Assembly: GCF_000277125.1 (NCBI RefSeq)
Contig: NC_016946.1
Location: 5,208,001-5,272,000 of the forward strand
From: Mycobacterium intracellulare ATCC 13950
Lineage (GTDB): Bacteria > Actinomycetota > Actinomycetes > Mycobacteriales > Mycobacteriaceae
Direction of reading: 5' to 3'
DNA: 64,000 nucleotides
Shown here: positions 9,510 to 17,991 of the stretch, one piece after another
How positions within the stretch are numbered: position 1 is the first letter of the stretch
Layout of the letters: each line of letters begins with the position of its first letter
The notes under the pieces: generated by a model
What the model saw: only the letters and a program-made list of their open reading frames with translations
The model's database searches: none
What the model was told of the DNA's origin: nothing
Translations under genes and position numbers: made by a program

Positions 9510-10529
9510 TCAGCGGGGAGTCGCGCTCTTACCCTTGGCATTTCGCATGGCGGCCCAGAATCGGGCCGGCTCGCGGATGGACTCCTCGACCGGGCGTGGC
9601 TGCCAACCCAATTCGCGGACGGCCTTGCTGTGGTCGACGGGCGCCTCGGCGCGCATCATGCGCACCGACGCGAGGCTGAGCTCGGCGTCCTTGCCGGTGA
9701 GCCGGGCTCGCAGGCTGCCCAGGGCGCCGAGGGTGTACAGCACCGGAACGGGGATGGAACGTCGCGGCGGCGGCACGCCGGCCTCGTCGGCCGCGATCCG
9801 CACCACCTCGGTCAACGCGATCATTCGCTCGGAGATCAGGTATCGCTCGCCGATGCGGCCGCGCTCGGCGGCCAACAGCATGGCCTCCGCGGCGTCGGTG
9901 ACGCCGACGACCTCCAATTGGATGCCGTCCATGGTGAAGGGCAGCTTGCCGAAGACGGCGCCGGCGATGAACGCGCCGTGCGGGGTGCGGCCCCAGTCGC
10001 CGCTGCCGTAGGTCGTCGACACGCACATCGCCACCGCGGGCAGCCCGGATTCGGCCACGCAGCGCATCACCAGGTTCTCGGCCTGGACCCGGGATTGGAC
10101 GTAGTCCGACAACCCGCGGGTGGCGACGATGTCGTCCTCGGTCGCCACGCGCCCGCGCCGCCGGCCGACCGTCGCGTAGGTGCTGGTGAAGACGAACCGA
10201 CGCAGGTCGGGTTGCGCGACGGCCACGTCGAGGACGTTGCGCAGCCCCTCGACGTTGGTGCGAAACAGCGGCGAGGTGTCGCGCAGCCAGGCGCGGGTGT
10301 CGACGACGCAGTAGTAGACGTCGTCGACCCCGTCCATGGCCTCCCGCAGCACGGCGGTGTCGAACACGTCACCGTGAAACCGGGTGAGCTCGAGGTCGTC
10401 GATGGACCGGGTGTTGGCGTTCTCGCGCACCATGGCCCGCACTTCATGGCCCTTGGCGACCAGCTGGCGCGTGACGTGCGAACCCAGAAAGCCGTTGGCG
10501 CCGATGACGAGTTTGGGCCTGGCGGTCAC
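9510..10529 (-). CDS. NAD-dependent epimerase/dehydratase, extended SDR (Rv0139 counterpart)
   Basis: An extended short-chain dehydrogenase of 339 residues acting on an unknown sugar, sterol or flavonoid-like substrate. The N-terminal Rossmann motif GANGFLGSHVTRQL follows directly after the start, the NAD pocket has FHGDVFD, and the catalytic region shows SDYVQSRVQAENLV in place of a clean YxxxK, so catalysis by a standard Tyr-Lys pair is uncertain. The start is GTG at 10529, overlapping the TGA of the upstream SnoaL-like gene as GTGA, which indicates translational coupling. A longer reading frame to 10664 would overlap that gene wholly and was rejected. Confidence 0.9.
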   Translation of the reverse strand: MTARPKLVIGANGFLGSHVTRQLVAKGHEVRAMVRENANTRSIDDLELTRFHGDVFDTAVLREAMDGVDDVYYCVVDTRAWLRDTSPLFRTNVEGLRNVLDVAVAQPDLRRFVFTSTYATVGRRRGRVATEDDIVATRGLSDYVQSRVQAENLVMRCVAESGLPAVAMCVSTTYGSGDWGRTPHGAFIAGAVFGKLPFTMDGIQLEVVGVTDAAEAMLLAAERGRIGERYLISERMIALTEVVRIAADEAGVPPPRRSIPVPVLYTLGALGSLRARLTGKDAELSLASVRMMRAEAPVDHSKAVRELGWQPRPVEESIREPARFWAAMRNAKGKSATPR

Positions 10530-11032
10530 TGGGCGCCTCCGTATTGCTCCATGAATTGCGCGCCGGCCTCGTCGAGGGTGCCGAGCTCCTGCGCTTTGCG
10601 GCACCACTTCAACGTGGCCTGCACGAAGCGCAGCGGGTTGTAGATGTCTTCCTGCTGACGCCACAGGCCATCACCGGCGTAGGTGATGATCGAGATGTTG
10701 GTCGCGCCGATGACCGTGCCGTCACCCGGATCGCGCATCGGGTTGTCGAGTTCCATGATGATGCGCCCGGTCGCCTCGTCGATCACCGACCACAGCGACG
10801 GAAACGCGACCATGTGACTGCCGGGGAAGCTGCCCATCGTCCTGCTGATCCACTCGCGGACCTCGTCGCGGCCGTGCATGGTGCCCGCCGCGTGTTCGAT
10901 GTACAAGACGTCGGGTGTGTAGTGCTGGACCCACGCGTCCCAGTCGTGCGACTGCGCGGCCGCATCGACGGTCGCTTCGAATTGCTCGAACGCGGCGGCC
11001 AGTTCGCTACGGGAGAACTTCGGCGTGCTCAT
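10526..11032 (-). CDS. SnoaL/NTF2-like protein (Rv0138 counterpart)
   Basis: A 168-residue NTF2-fold protein. The opening helix region (SRSELAAAFEQFEATVDAAAQSHDWDAWVQHYTPDVLYIEH) is typical of polyketide-cyclase-like SnoaL domains, followed by the strands GRIIMELDNPMRDPGDG and TNISIITYAG. It begins at ATG 11032, in the intergenic region shared with msrA, which runs the other way 75 bp apart. Its stop overlaps the epimerase start by 4 nt, so the two proteins are probably made in fixed ratio and may act on the same substrate. Function otherwise unknown. Confidence 0.88.
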   Translation of the reverse strand: MSTPKFSRSELAAAFEQFEATVDAAAQSHDWDAWVQHYTPDVLYIEHAAGTMHGRDEVREWISRTMGSFPGSHMVAFPSLWSVIDEATGRIIMELDNPMRDPGDGTVIGATNISIITYAGDGLWRQQEDIYNPLRFVQATLKWCRKAQELGTLDEAGAQFMEQYGGAQ

Positions 11033-11107
11033 GATTTCGCGGCACCATTGCGGCTCATCGGCGGAGTGTAGCCTGGGCGTCACTGTGGCGGGTGAGGAGG
11101 ACGAGAG

Positions 11108-11620
11108 ATGACCAACCAGAAAGCGATTCTCGCCGGCGGCTGCTTCTGGGGAATGCAGGAACTGATCCGCAAGCAGCCGGGGGTGGTCTCGACCCGGGTC
11201 GGCTACACCGGCGGTGACGTCCCCAACGCGACGTACCGCAACCACGGCACCCACGCCGAGGCCATCGAGATCATCTACGACCCGGCCGTAACCGATTACC
11301 GGGCGATCCTGGAGTTTTTCTTCCAGATCCACGACCCGACAACGAAAGACCGCCAGGGCAACGACCGTGGCCCCAGTTACCGGTCGGCGATCTTCTACCT
11401 GGACGAGGAGCAGAAGCGGATCGCGCTGGACACCATCGCCGACGTCGAGGCGTCCGGCCTGTGGCCCGGCAAGGTGGTGACCGAGGTCAGCCCGGCCGGC
11501 GACTTCTGGGAGGCCGAGCCCGAGCACCAGGACTACCTGCAGCACTATCCGAGCGGATACACCTGCCACTTCATCCGACCGGGCTGGAAGCTGCCGCATC
11601 GGGCCGCCTCCAGCCAGTAG
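11108..11620 (+). CDS. msrA: Peptide-methionine (S)-S-oxide reductase MsrA
   Basis: Repairs methionine-S-sulfoxide in proteins, using thioredoxin-type electrons, in the cytoplasm. The 170-residue protein has the diagnostic GGCFWG motif with the nucleophilic Cys at residue 12, the VGYTGG and [11 protein letters not shown] segments, and a second Cys in SGYTCHF near residue 154 that can resolve the sulfenic acid. GAGGAG lies 8 nt before the ATG at 11108. It faces away from the SnoaL-epimerase pair and runs into the 3' end of cyp138 with only 15 bp between, so the two genes are convergent. Corresponds to M. tuberculosis Rv0137c. Confidence 0.97.
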   Translation: MTNQKAILAGGCFWGMQELIRKQPGVVSTRVGYTGGDVPNATYRNHGTHAEAIEIIYDPAVTDYRAILEFFFQIHDPTTKDRQGNDRGPSYRSAIFYLDEEQKRIALDTIADVEASGLWPGKVVTEVSPAGDFWEAEPEHQDYLQHYPSGYTCHFIRPGWKLPHRAASSQ

Positions 11621-11635
11621 CGGTCCCCGGCGAAT

Positions 11636-12961
11636 TCAGCGCCGGCGCACCGTGATCCGACCGCCGTCCTTCGGGGTGAACGCCACACCGCGGCAATGCC
11701 ACCGCTCACCGGGCGCATCCGTGGTCTCGATTGTCAAGTGGCGCAGCACGGTCCGGAGCACGACGTCCATTTCCATGTTGGCGAACGCCGCGCCGACGCA
11801 GCGGCGGGTCCCGCCGCCGAACGGGATCCAGGACAGCGCCGACGGTTTGGTGTCGGTGAAGCGTTGCGGGTCGAACCGCCGCGGATCGGGGAACACGTCG
11901 GGGTTGTCGTGTATCTGCGCGATGCCGACGATGATCGAATAGCCGCGCGGGATCGCCCATTCGCCGAGCCGGTAGGCATCGGGGTAGACGTGGCGACCGG
12001 CGAAATCGATGACGGTCCTGGCCCGTTGCACCTCGAGGATCGTCGCTTGGCGCAGCTCGTTGCCGCCCTCACCGGCCCCGTCGGCCTCCTCGACCAGCCT
12101 CGCCAACAGCTCGGGGTGTCGGCTGATCCGCTCGAATGCCCATGCCAGCGTGGACGCGGTGGTCTCGTGCCCGGCGGCCAGCAGGGCCAGCAGCTCGTCG
12201 CCGATGTCCTTGTGCGACATCGTGGAACCGTCGTCGTAGGTGCTGCGCAGCAGCAGCGCCAGCACGTCGGTCCGCTCGGCGAAGTCCGGGTCGGCCCGCT
12301 CCGCGGCGATCAGCTTCTCGATGACGATGTCGTATTGGCGCCGCCACTTGTCCAACCTGCCCCACGGGCCGAACCGGGGATAGCGCTTCGGCTTCGGCAG
12401 CGCCGCAAGGCGTGAGCCCAGGGTGACCCACGGCGGGATGAGCCTGCGCAGCTCGTCGAGTTCGGCCCCCTCGGCGCCGAACACCGCGCGCAGGATGGCG
12501 TTCAGCGTGATCCGCATCATCGGCGGCAACGTCGCGAATGGGCTGCCCTCCGGCCAGCCGGCCATCTCGCGCAGCGTTTCTTCCTCAATGATGCTTTCGT
12601 AATTTTTCATGCTCTTGCCGTGAAATGGCGGCGCCAACAGCCGCCGCCTCCGGCGATGGTCGTCGCCCTCGAGTCCGAATACGGAGCCGGGACCGAACAG
12701 TCTGCTCAAATTGGGTTGGATGTTGCCGAGTTCGTCTGGGCTGGTGGTGAAGATCTGCTTGGCCAGCTGTGGATCACTGACCATGATGACTCGCCCCCAC
12801 ATCGGCAGCCGCAGCGTGAAGACGTTGCCGTAGCGGCGTGACAGGCGTCGCATCATCATCCGCCGCGACACGGCAAAACCGATGCCCTGCACCAGCTTCG
12901 GGCTTCGGACCGCGGGGGGCAGGTGAACCGTGGCCGGCGGGACGGTGGCTAGTTCACTCAT
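11636..12961 (-). CDS. cyp138: Cytochrome P450 (CYP138 counterpart)
   Basis: A heme monooxygenase of 441 residues, the same length recalled for M. tuberculosis CYP138. Key motifs are present: the I-helix LLAAGHETTAS with the acid/alcohol-pair region, the K-helix EVQRAR (ExxR), and the heme loop FGGGTRRCVGAAFANMEM with the Cys thiolate ligand. The ATG at 12961 gives the standard P450 N-terminus; the longer open frame to 13108 runs across the divergent regulator's promoter and was rejected. Substrate unknown. The neighbouring TetR gene and the paired palindromes in the 125-bp gap suggest repression by that regulator. Confidence 0.92.
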   Translation of the reverse strand: MSELATVPPATVHLPPAVRSPKLVQGIGFAVSRRMMMRRLSRRYGNVFTLRLPMWGRVIMVSDPQLAKQIFTTSPDELGNIQPNLSRLFGPGSVFGLEGDDHRRRRRLLAPPFHGKSMKNYESIIEEETLREMAGWPEGSPFATLPPMMRITLNAILRAVFGAEGAELDELRRLIPPWVTLGSRLAALPKPKRYPRFGPWGRLDKWRRQYDIVIEKLIAAERADPDFAERTDVLALLLRSTYDDGSTMSHKDIGDELLALLAAGHETTASTLAWAFERISRHPELLARLVEEADGAGEGGNELRQATILEVQRARTVIDFAGRHVYPDAYRLGEWAIPRGYSIIVGIAQIHDNPDVFPDPRRFDPQRFTDTKPSALSWIPFGGGTRRCVGAAFANMEMDVVLRTVLRHLTIETTDAPGERWHCRGVAFTPKDGGRITVRRR

Positions 12962-12992
12962 GGCGTCATTGCTCCATCTGCCGGGCCGGAGT

Positions 12993-13043
12993 TGGTACCG
13001 CGATGTACCACGGACCTTTCCGAGTACGGTACTCTGCAGTACC
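12993..13043. promoter_or_regulatory. Two GGTAC-N6-GTACC palindromes between cyp138 and tetR
   Basis: Site 1 is GGTAC-CGCGAT-GTACC (12994-13009), extended by one base pair to TGGTAC/GTACCA. Site 2 is GGTAC-TCTGCA-GTACC (13028-13043). Both have perfect 5-bp arms and the same 6-bp spacer; their centres are 34 bp apart. A further perfect palindrome, GAGTAC-G-GTACTC, overlaps site 2 at 13022-13034. The arrangement is what a dimeric TetR repressor controlling both divergent genes would need. Symmetry is observed, binding is inferred. Confidence 0.7.
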
Positions 13044-13086
13044 AAAGCTGACAAGGTGCGTTTCGAACCGAATGGGGGTGCGGGCC

Positions 13087-13704
13087 GTGACCTCAGCAAT
13101 GACAGCAACGGATGGCGACCCCGCTCTCGACGAGGTCGATCCTTTCCGCCTCCGGCTCCTCGACGGCCTGGCCACGTCGATCACCGAACGCGGCTATCGC
13201 GCCAGCACCGTCGCCGACGTCGTCCGTTGCGCGCGCACGTCCAAACGCACCTTCTACGACCACTTCGCGGGCAAGGAAGAGTGCTTTCTCGAGCTGCTGG
13301 CCGTCGACATCGAGAAACTGGGCGCGAAGATCGCGGCGTCGGTCGATCCCGACGCCGATTGGCACGCACAGATCCGGCAGGCGGTCGAGGCCTATGTCGG
13401 TTACATCGAGGCGCGCCCGGCCATCACGTTGAGCTGGATCCGTGAGTTGCCGTCGCTGGGTGCGGCCGCTCGACCGGTCCAGCGCCGCGGGTTGCAGTTG
13501 TTGACCAGCCTGTTGATCGACCTCAGCGCCAGTCCCGGGTTCCGGCGCGCGAAGCTGCCGCCGTTGACCGCGCCCCTGGCCGTGATCCTGTTGGGCGGTC
13601 TGCGGGAGCTGACCGCACTTGCGGTCGAAGACGGAACACCGGTCCGAGAAATCGTGGAACCGGCGGTGGATGCGTCCGTAGCCCTGCTCGGCCCGCGGCA
13701 TTGA
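13087..13704 (+). CDS. TetR family regulator divergent from cyp138 (Rv0135c counterpart)
   Basis: A ~205-residue repressor-type protein. The helix-turn-helix is clear: LLDGLATSITERGYRASTVADVVRCARTSKRTFYDHFAGKEECF, followed by a helical ligand domain. Three in-frame starts are possible: ATG 13072, GTG 13087 and ATG 13099. GTG 13087 was chosen because a GGGGG stretch lies about 8 nt upstream. The gene is transcribed away from cyp138, and the gap holds paired palindromes that are its likely operators. The inducing ligand is probably related to the P450 substrate, by analogy with other TetR-P450 pairs. Confidence 0.88.
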   Translation: MTSAMTATDGDPALDEVDPFRLRLLDGLATSITERGYRASTVADVVRCARTSKRTFYDHFAGKEECFLELLAVDIEKLGAKIAASVDPDADWHAQIRQAVEAYVGYIEARPAITLSWIRELPSLGAAARPVQRRGLQLLTSLLIDLSASPGFRRAKLPPLTAPLAVILLGGLRELTALAVEDGTPVREIVEPAVDASVALLGPRH

Positions 13705-13810
13705 GCGCGTCCGGCGCCGTAAATCGAGGTGTCGCAAGCCATCCCGGGCCCGGCCCGGCGGGGCTAGGCTCACCGCAGACCCCGCCCGTTCTGACATGGA
13801 GGATTCTGCG

Positions 13811-14023
13811 ATGCGGCTCTCGACTCGAAACCAGCTCCGGGGAAAGATCACCGAGGTCGAACTCGGCACCGTGATGGCCGTGGTGAAGGTGACGCTCGAC
13901 GGCGGCGATCAGGTCGTCACGTCGTCGGTCACCAGGGACGCCGCGACCGACCTCGGGCTCAAGGTGGGCCAGCCGGCGACCGTGTTCATCAAATCGACCG
14001 AAGTCACCATCGGCGTCGACTAG
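13811..14023 (+). CDS. TOBE (Mop-like) molybdate/oxyanion-binding domain protein
   Basis: A single-domain 70-residue protein of the molbindin/Mop type that may buffer molybdate or a similar oxyanion. The TOBE fold pattern is complete: STRNQLRGKITEVELGTVMAVVKV, then TSSVTRDAATDLGLKVGQPATVFIKSTEVTIGV with the conserved Ser/Thr-Arg and Lys-Ser-Thr positions. The ATG at 13811 has GGAGG about 8 nt upstream; the ATG at 13796 is part of that ribosome binding site context. It follows the TetR gene by 106 bp and is convergent with ephF. No molybdate transporter lies nearby. Confidence 0.9.
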   Translation: MRLSTRNQLRGKITEVELGTVMAVVKVTLDGGDQVVTSSVTRDAATDLGLKVGQPATVFIKSTEVTIGVD

Positions 14024-14048
14024 GGGCGCCGAAAAGCCCTCACCCGGT

Positions 14049-14936
14049 TTACGTTTCGGCGAGGAAGGCCCGGACCCGATCCAGCACGAGATCGGGTCGC
14101 TGATCGACGATCCAATGGCCGACCCCGTCGACCAGTTCGACCTCGAAATCCTTGATGTGGTCGGCATATCCCTCGGTCAGGTCGGCCGTGATCACCGGGT
14201 CTTCGGTGCCCGTCAGCCAGCGAACGGGGACGTCGACGCGGGCCCCGTCGTACTCGCCGCGCATCCAGCTCAGCATCTCCCTGGTCTGAAACGACCGGTA
14301 CCACCGCGACCCCGCCTCGGCGTGGCCCGGCTGCCGCATGCACTCGAGGTACAGTCGCACGTCCTCCTCGGGCAGCGTGTAGCCGCCGCCGACCCACGAC
14401 CCCAGCAGGCGGAGGAACCGCGGGTTCGACGCGCTGATCACCCGGGGGCCGATGACGGGCAACGAGATTGGGATCTGATACCAGAACCGCCAGACGTTGC
14501 GCAGCATCGAGGGGGAGCGCTTGACGAACGGCGCCGAGGTGTTCACCCCGAAAAAACCGGTCACCTTGTCCGGATGGCGCAGCATCATGATGAACGCGGC
14601 CGGTCCGCCCCAATCGTGGGCCACCAGCTTGACCGACGCGACGCCCAACCGATCCAGCACCCGGGCCAGGTCGTCGGCCATCTCGTCCTTGCGGTAGCTG
14701 GTGCGCGGCGCCGAGCTCCAGCCCGAGCCGCGCAGGTCCGGGCACAACACCCGGTACCCGTCGGCGGCCAGCGGGCCGATGAGCTCGCGCCATTCCCACC
14801 AGTTCTGCGGGAAGCCGTGCACCAGCATCACCGCCGGTCCGCTGGCCGGGCCCGCGTCCGCGACATGGATCGTCACGCCGTTTCCGAGCTCGACGTAGCG
14901 GTGTTCGACGCCGTCCAGCGCGGGCATGGTGACCAT
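14049..14936 (-). CDS. ephF: Epoxide hydrolase EphF (Rv0134 counterpart)
   Basis: An alpha/beta hydrolase that would open epoxides to diols, possibly on lipid or xenobiotic substrates. In 295 residues it shows the oxyanion motif LVHGFPQNWWEW, the nucleophile elbow VKLVAHDWGGPAAF with Asp in the middle, the late acid region LTGTEDPVI, and the catalytic His in VDGVGHWIVDQRP. The cap domain contains Tyr residues suited to epoxide protonation. The start is ATG 14936; an ATG three codons later is also possible. It is convergent with the TOBE gene. Confidence 0.92.
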   Translation of the reverse strand: MVTMPALDGVEHRYVELGNGVTIHVADAGPASGPAVMLVHGFPQNWWEWRELIGPLAADGYRVLCPDLRGSGWSSAPRTSYRKDEMADDLARVLDRLGVASVKLVAHDWGGPAAFIMMLRHPDKVTGFFGVNTSAPFVKRSPSMLRNVWRFWYQIPISLPVIGPRVISASNPRFLRLLGSWVGGGYTLPEEDVRLYLECMRQPGHAEAGSRWYRSFQTREMLSWMRGEYDGARVDVPVRWLTGTEDPVITADLTEGYADHIKDFEVELVDGVGHWIVDQRPDLVLDRVRAFLAET

Positions 14937-14965
14937 GTGTTGAGAACGTAGCGGCTCGGAAAGGG

Positions 14966-16210
14966 TTAGGCCAGAAACCGCTCCACATAGGGCGCGAAGC
15001 GCTGGCGCAGGCTGTGCTCGTTCAGGCCGAACATCTCATACGACGTTTCGACGTTGCCCAAGCGTCCGCGGCGGTGGCCCGCCAGGTAGCCGGCGACGGC
15101 CCGGCGCGCCTCATCGGTGTAGGGCTCGCCGGCCAGGGCGTAGACGCGCTCGGCCACGCCGGCTTCGTCGGCCATGAAGTCGTCGAACCGGATGTCGACC
15201 GAGCGGTCCGGGCCGATGGTGTCGCGGTCGCGCACCAGCGCGCTGAGCATCTGATCGAGGCGGTCGATCCAGGAGCTGGCGATCTGTTCGACCGGCACCG
15301 GCGAGCGGTGCATGCGCGCGGAGTAGGTGATCATCGTGATCATCGACAGCGCCACCGGCACCGGGTCGCGGTGGGTGAACACGACGATGCTGTCGGGGAA
15401 CACCCGATCCAGCACCGGCACCTGTTCGAGGTGCTGCGGCGACTTGAGCAGCCAGCGCCGGCCCCCGCGCAGGAACTGCATCGCCCGCAGCTGGGTGGCC
15501 AGGTATTCGTAGTGCGGCGTCTGGTCGTGGGACTGGTAGTAGTCACGCCAGCGGGGCACGTGGGCGAGCGTCTCCAGCAGCATCGTGGAGACATCGTTGG
15601 CCAGCAGCTGGATCTCCTCGTGGACGTGGTCGGTGGTCATTTCGTGCATGAGCGCGAAATGCGGCATCACCGTGTTGATCACCCCGACCGCGACGTCCAT
15701 CCGGGCCCGCCGCGGATCCGGCTGCACGCCAACCTCGTTCGGCATCGGGAAGGGCTCATTGCTTTCCCAGTACGGCATGGTGCGGAAGGTGGGTGGCGCC
15801 GCCAGCAGGTTGTGCAGGTGCGTGGTGCCGGTGCGGGGCAGCCCGGCGATCACCACGGGCGAGGTCAGTTCGATGTCGTTGATCTCGGGATGGCGCCGCA
15901 GCAGGTCGGCCAGCAGCAGCCGGTTCTTCAGGATCTGCAGCAGCTGCCCGTAGAAGTTGACAGCCCCGGCGCCGTGCAGCCCGTCGATCTCGCGCAGCGC
16001 GGCGAGGAAGACGTCGAGCCGTTCGCGGTAGTCGTCGGGCCCGAAATCGTGCAGGCCGGTGTCCGCACTGGCCTGGGCGTGCAGCGCGTCGGCGTCCAAC
16101 GGGCACTGCGGGGCCATAGCGCTCATCATGTCGAGGATCTGCTGACCCTCGGCGCTGAATCGGGGCGTGGCCAGGTCATCGAGGGAAACGGAGCGAACGG
16201 CATCGGTCAC
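14966..16210 (-). CDS. Sulfotransferase family protein
   Basis: A PAPS-dependent sulfotransferase of 414 residues, of the type common in mycobacteria for sulfating lipids or sugars. The 5'-phosphosulfate loop VIAGLPRTGTTHLHNLL and the 3'-phosphate-binding segment IVVFTHRDPVPVALSM are intact, and LLKSPQHLEQV lies between as expected. The N-terminal ~90 residues are a helical extension seen in many actinobacterial members. The gene is divergent from a TetR gene 28 bp away and is not at this position in M. tuberculosis. It opens the inserted block that reaches 22977. Confidence 0.9.
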   Translation of the reverse strand: MTDAVRSVSLDDLATPRFSAEGQQILDMMSAMAPQCPLDADALHAQASADTGLHDFGPDDYRERLDVFLAALREIDGLHGAGAVNFYGQLLQILKNRLLLADLLRRHPEINDIELTSPVVIAGLPRTGTTHLHNLLAAPPTFRTMPYWESNEPFPMPNEVGVQPDPRRARMDVAVGVINTVMPHFALMHEMTTDHVHEEIQLLANDVSTMLLETLAHVPRWRDYYQSHDQTPHYEYLATQLRAMQFLRGGRRWLLKSPQHLEQVPVLDRVFPDSIVVFTHRDPVPVALSMITMITYSARMHRSPVPVEQIASSWIDRLDQMLSALVRDRDTIGPDRSVDIRFDDFMADEAGVAERVYALAGEPYTDEARRAVAGYLAGHRRGRLGNVETSYEMFGLNEHSLRQRFAPYVERFLA

Positions 16211-16238
16211 GGCGACTTATGTTACTCTCAGTTTCGTA

Positions 16239-16814
16239 ATGGATGGTGATTTTGGCCGGCCCCGTGATCCGCGTATCGACGCCGCGGTGTTGCGCGCGAC
16301 GGTTGAACTGCTCGCCGAGTCCGGTTATCCGGGGCTGTTGGTGTCGGCCATCGCCGAGCGGGCCGGCACCAGCAAGCCCGCGATCTACCGCCGCTGGCCC
16401 AGCAAGGCGCATCTGGTGCACGAGGCGGTGTTCCCCATCGGCGCGGGCACCGCCATCCCGGATACCGGCTCGACGGCCGACGGCCTGCGCGAGATGGTGC
16501 GCCGCACAATGGTTTTCCTCACCACGCCGTCCGCCCGGGCGGCCCTGCCGGGCCTGATCGGCGAGATGGCCGCGGATCCGAGCCTGCACTCGGCTCTGCT
16601 GGAGCGCTTCGCCGGCGTCATCGGTGGCGGGCTGGGCGACTGGCTCGCGGCGGCGGCGGCGCGCGGCGACGTGCGCCCGGAGGTCACCGCCGCGGAACTG
16701 GCCGAAACCATCGCCGGCATCACGCTGGTCGCCCTGCTCACCCGCCCCACCGAGCTCGATGACGCGTGGGTCGATCGCACGACACGGTTGCTCCTGGAAG
16801 GAATCAGCGCATGA
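16239..16814 (+). CDS. TetR family regulator
   Basis: A 191-residue TetR protein with helix-turn-helix TVELLAESGYPGLLVSAIAERAGTSKPAIYRRWPSKAHLV. The ATG at 16239 sits only 28 bp from the divergent sulfotransferase start, so the promoters must overlap; TTAC-N10-GTAA (16223-16240) is a weak inverted repeat in that gap and a possible operator. The stop overlaps the ATG of the DUF1214 gene (ATGA), so the regulator is coupled to that gene. It probably controls both flanking genes. An upstream in-frame start at 16167 would place the coding region inside the sulfotransferase and was rejected. Confidence 0.87.
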   Translation: MDGDFGRPRDPRIDAAVLRATVELLAESGYPGLLVSAIAERAGTSKPAIYRRWPSKAHLVHEAVFPIGAGTAIPDTGSTADGLREMVRRTMVFLTTPSARAALPGLIGEMAADPSLHSALLERFAGVIGGGLGDWLAAAAARGDVRPEVTAAELAETIAGITLVALLTRPTELDDAWVDRTTRLLLEGISA

Positions 16815-17923
16815 CGCACGAATCGACGGTCGCGTGGCAGGATCTGTTGAAAACCCTTGGCGGCCTTGATCGCTCGTTTTTGGAGGGTGACCGCGCCGTC
16901 ACCGATGACCGGCACATCGCCGACGGCTACCGCATGCTCGCCACCACGCTGGGCGTGGCGTTGGACACCTACCTGTTCCCCGAACCCGATCGGCCGCAAT
17001 TCGTCGCGGTCAACACCCCGTTCCGCCGCGACCGCCGCTGGGGCGGGGACAACACCGACGCCTACTACCACATCTGCCCGGTCGACCCGGCGCGCCGCTA
17101 CCGCATCAGCGGGAACAAGGGTGACAGCGTGTACTTTTCGGTCACCGCCTACAACGAGCCGACGCTCGGGGCGTGGTCGGACCGGGTGGTCGCGATCGTC
17201 CGCGACACCGACCTCGACGTCGACGCCGACGGCAACTTCGCCTTCGAATTCCCCCCGACGGCCGACGCGGCCGTGTTGATGACCCGCGACTACCAGGCCG
17301 ACCCCCTGACCGGGCGCCCGGTTGTCTGGCGGATCGAGGCGCTCGACGAGCCGGCGCCGATCCGCCACGGCGACGCCGAGACGGCGGCGCGCCTGCGCGC
17401 GGTCGCGACCTGGCTGCAAACCATGTTCGCCATCGTGCCGCTGGCCGTGGGCAACCGGGTCGAAGACGCGCACGCCCTCGGGCACGAAACCGCCCACGCC
17501 GCAAACGCGTTCGCCGAGCCCTACCAGGTGCCGGACGCCAACTTCGGCTGGTCGGCGCGCGACGCCTGTTACTCGTATGGCAGTTTCGTGCTCGACGAGG
17601 ACGAGGCGCTGGTGATCACGCATCGGCCGCCGGCGTGCAGGTTCTGGAACATGGTGGTGTGGAACCAGTTCATGGCCACCTACGGCGCCTCGGAGGGCCC
17701 CGACGCGCGCTGCTCGATCAACGGCCACAGCGCCGTCGCCAACAGTGACGGCTCGGTGACGATCGTGCTGTCCGGGGCGAAGACCGCGCACCCGAATTCC
17801 CTGACCACGCTCGGCTATCCGCGCGGCAACCTGGCCTTCCGGTGGTTCCTCGCCGACGGCGTGCCGCAGCGGCCGGAGGTGAAGCTCGTCAAGGCGGCCG
17901 ACGCGCCGACGACGACCAGCTGA
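16811..17923 (+). CDS. DUF1214 domain protein
   Basis: A 370-residue protein. The C-terminal half matches DUF1214: YSYGSFVLDEDEALVITHRPPACRFWNMVVWNQFM, then SINGHSAVANSDGSVTIVLSG and the final YPRGNLAFRWFLADG. The N-terminal half, with FVAVNTPFRRDRRWGGDNTDAYYHICPVDP and YRISGNKGDSVYFSVTAYN, resembles the DUF1254-like partner often fused to it. No signal peptide is visible. Function is unknown, although members occur beside lipid and sterol genes. Translation is coupled to the upstream TetR gene by a 4-bp overlap. Confidence 0.83.
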   Translation: MTHESTVAWQDLLKTLGGLDRSFLEGDRAVTDDRHIADGYRMLATTLGVALDTYLFPEPDRPQFVAVNTPFRRDRRWGGDNTDAYYHICPVDPARRYRISGNKGDSVYFSVTAYNEPTLGAWSDRVVAIVRDTDLDVDADGNFAFEFPPTADAAVLMTRDYQADPLTGRPVVWRIEALDEPAPIRHGDAETAARLRAVATWLQTMFAIVPLAVGNRVEDAHALGHETAHAANAFAEPYQVPDANFGWSARDACYSYGSFVLDEDEALVITHRPPACRFWNMVVWNQFMATYGASEGPDARCSINGHSAVANSDGSVTIVLSGAKTAHPNSLTTLGYPRGNLAFRWFLADGVPQRPEVKLVKAADAPTTTS

Positions 17924-17991
17924 ACCGCCGAGCGTGTAACGAGGGCGACAAACGCGCGGAAAACCCGCCACCAGTGCACGTTCGGCGGCCG

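Noticed and set aside
9057..10643. A 528-codon plus-strand open frame
   Set aside because: It runs antisense to the methyltransferase, the epimerase and part of the SnoaL-like gene, which all have clear domains.
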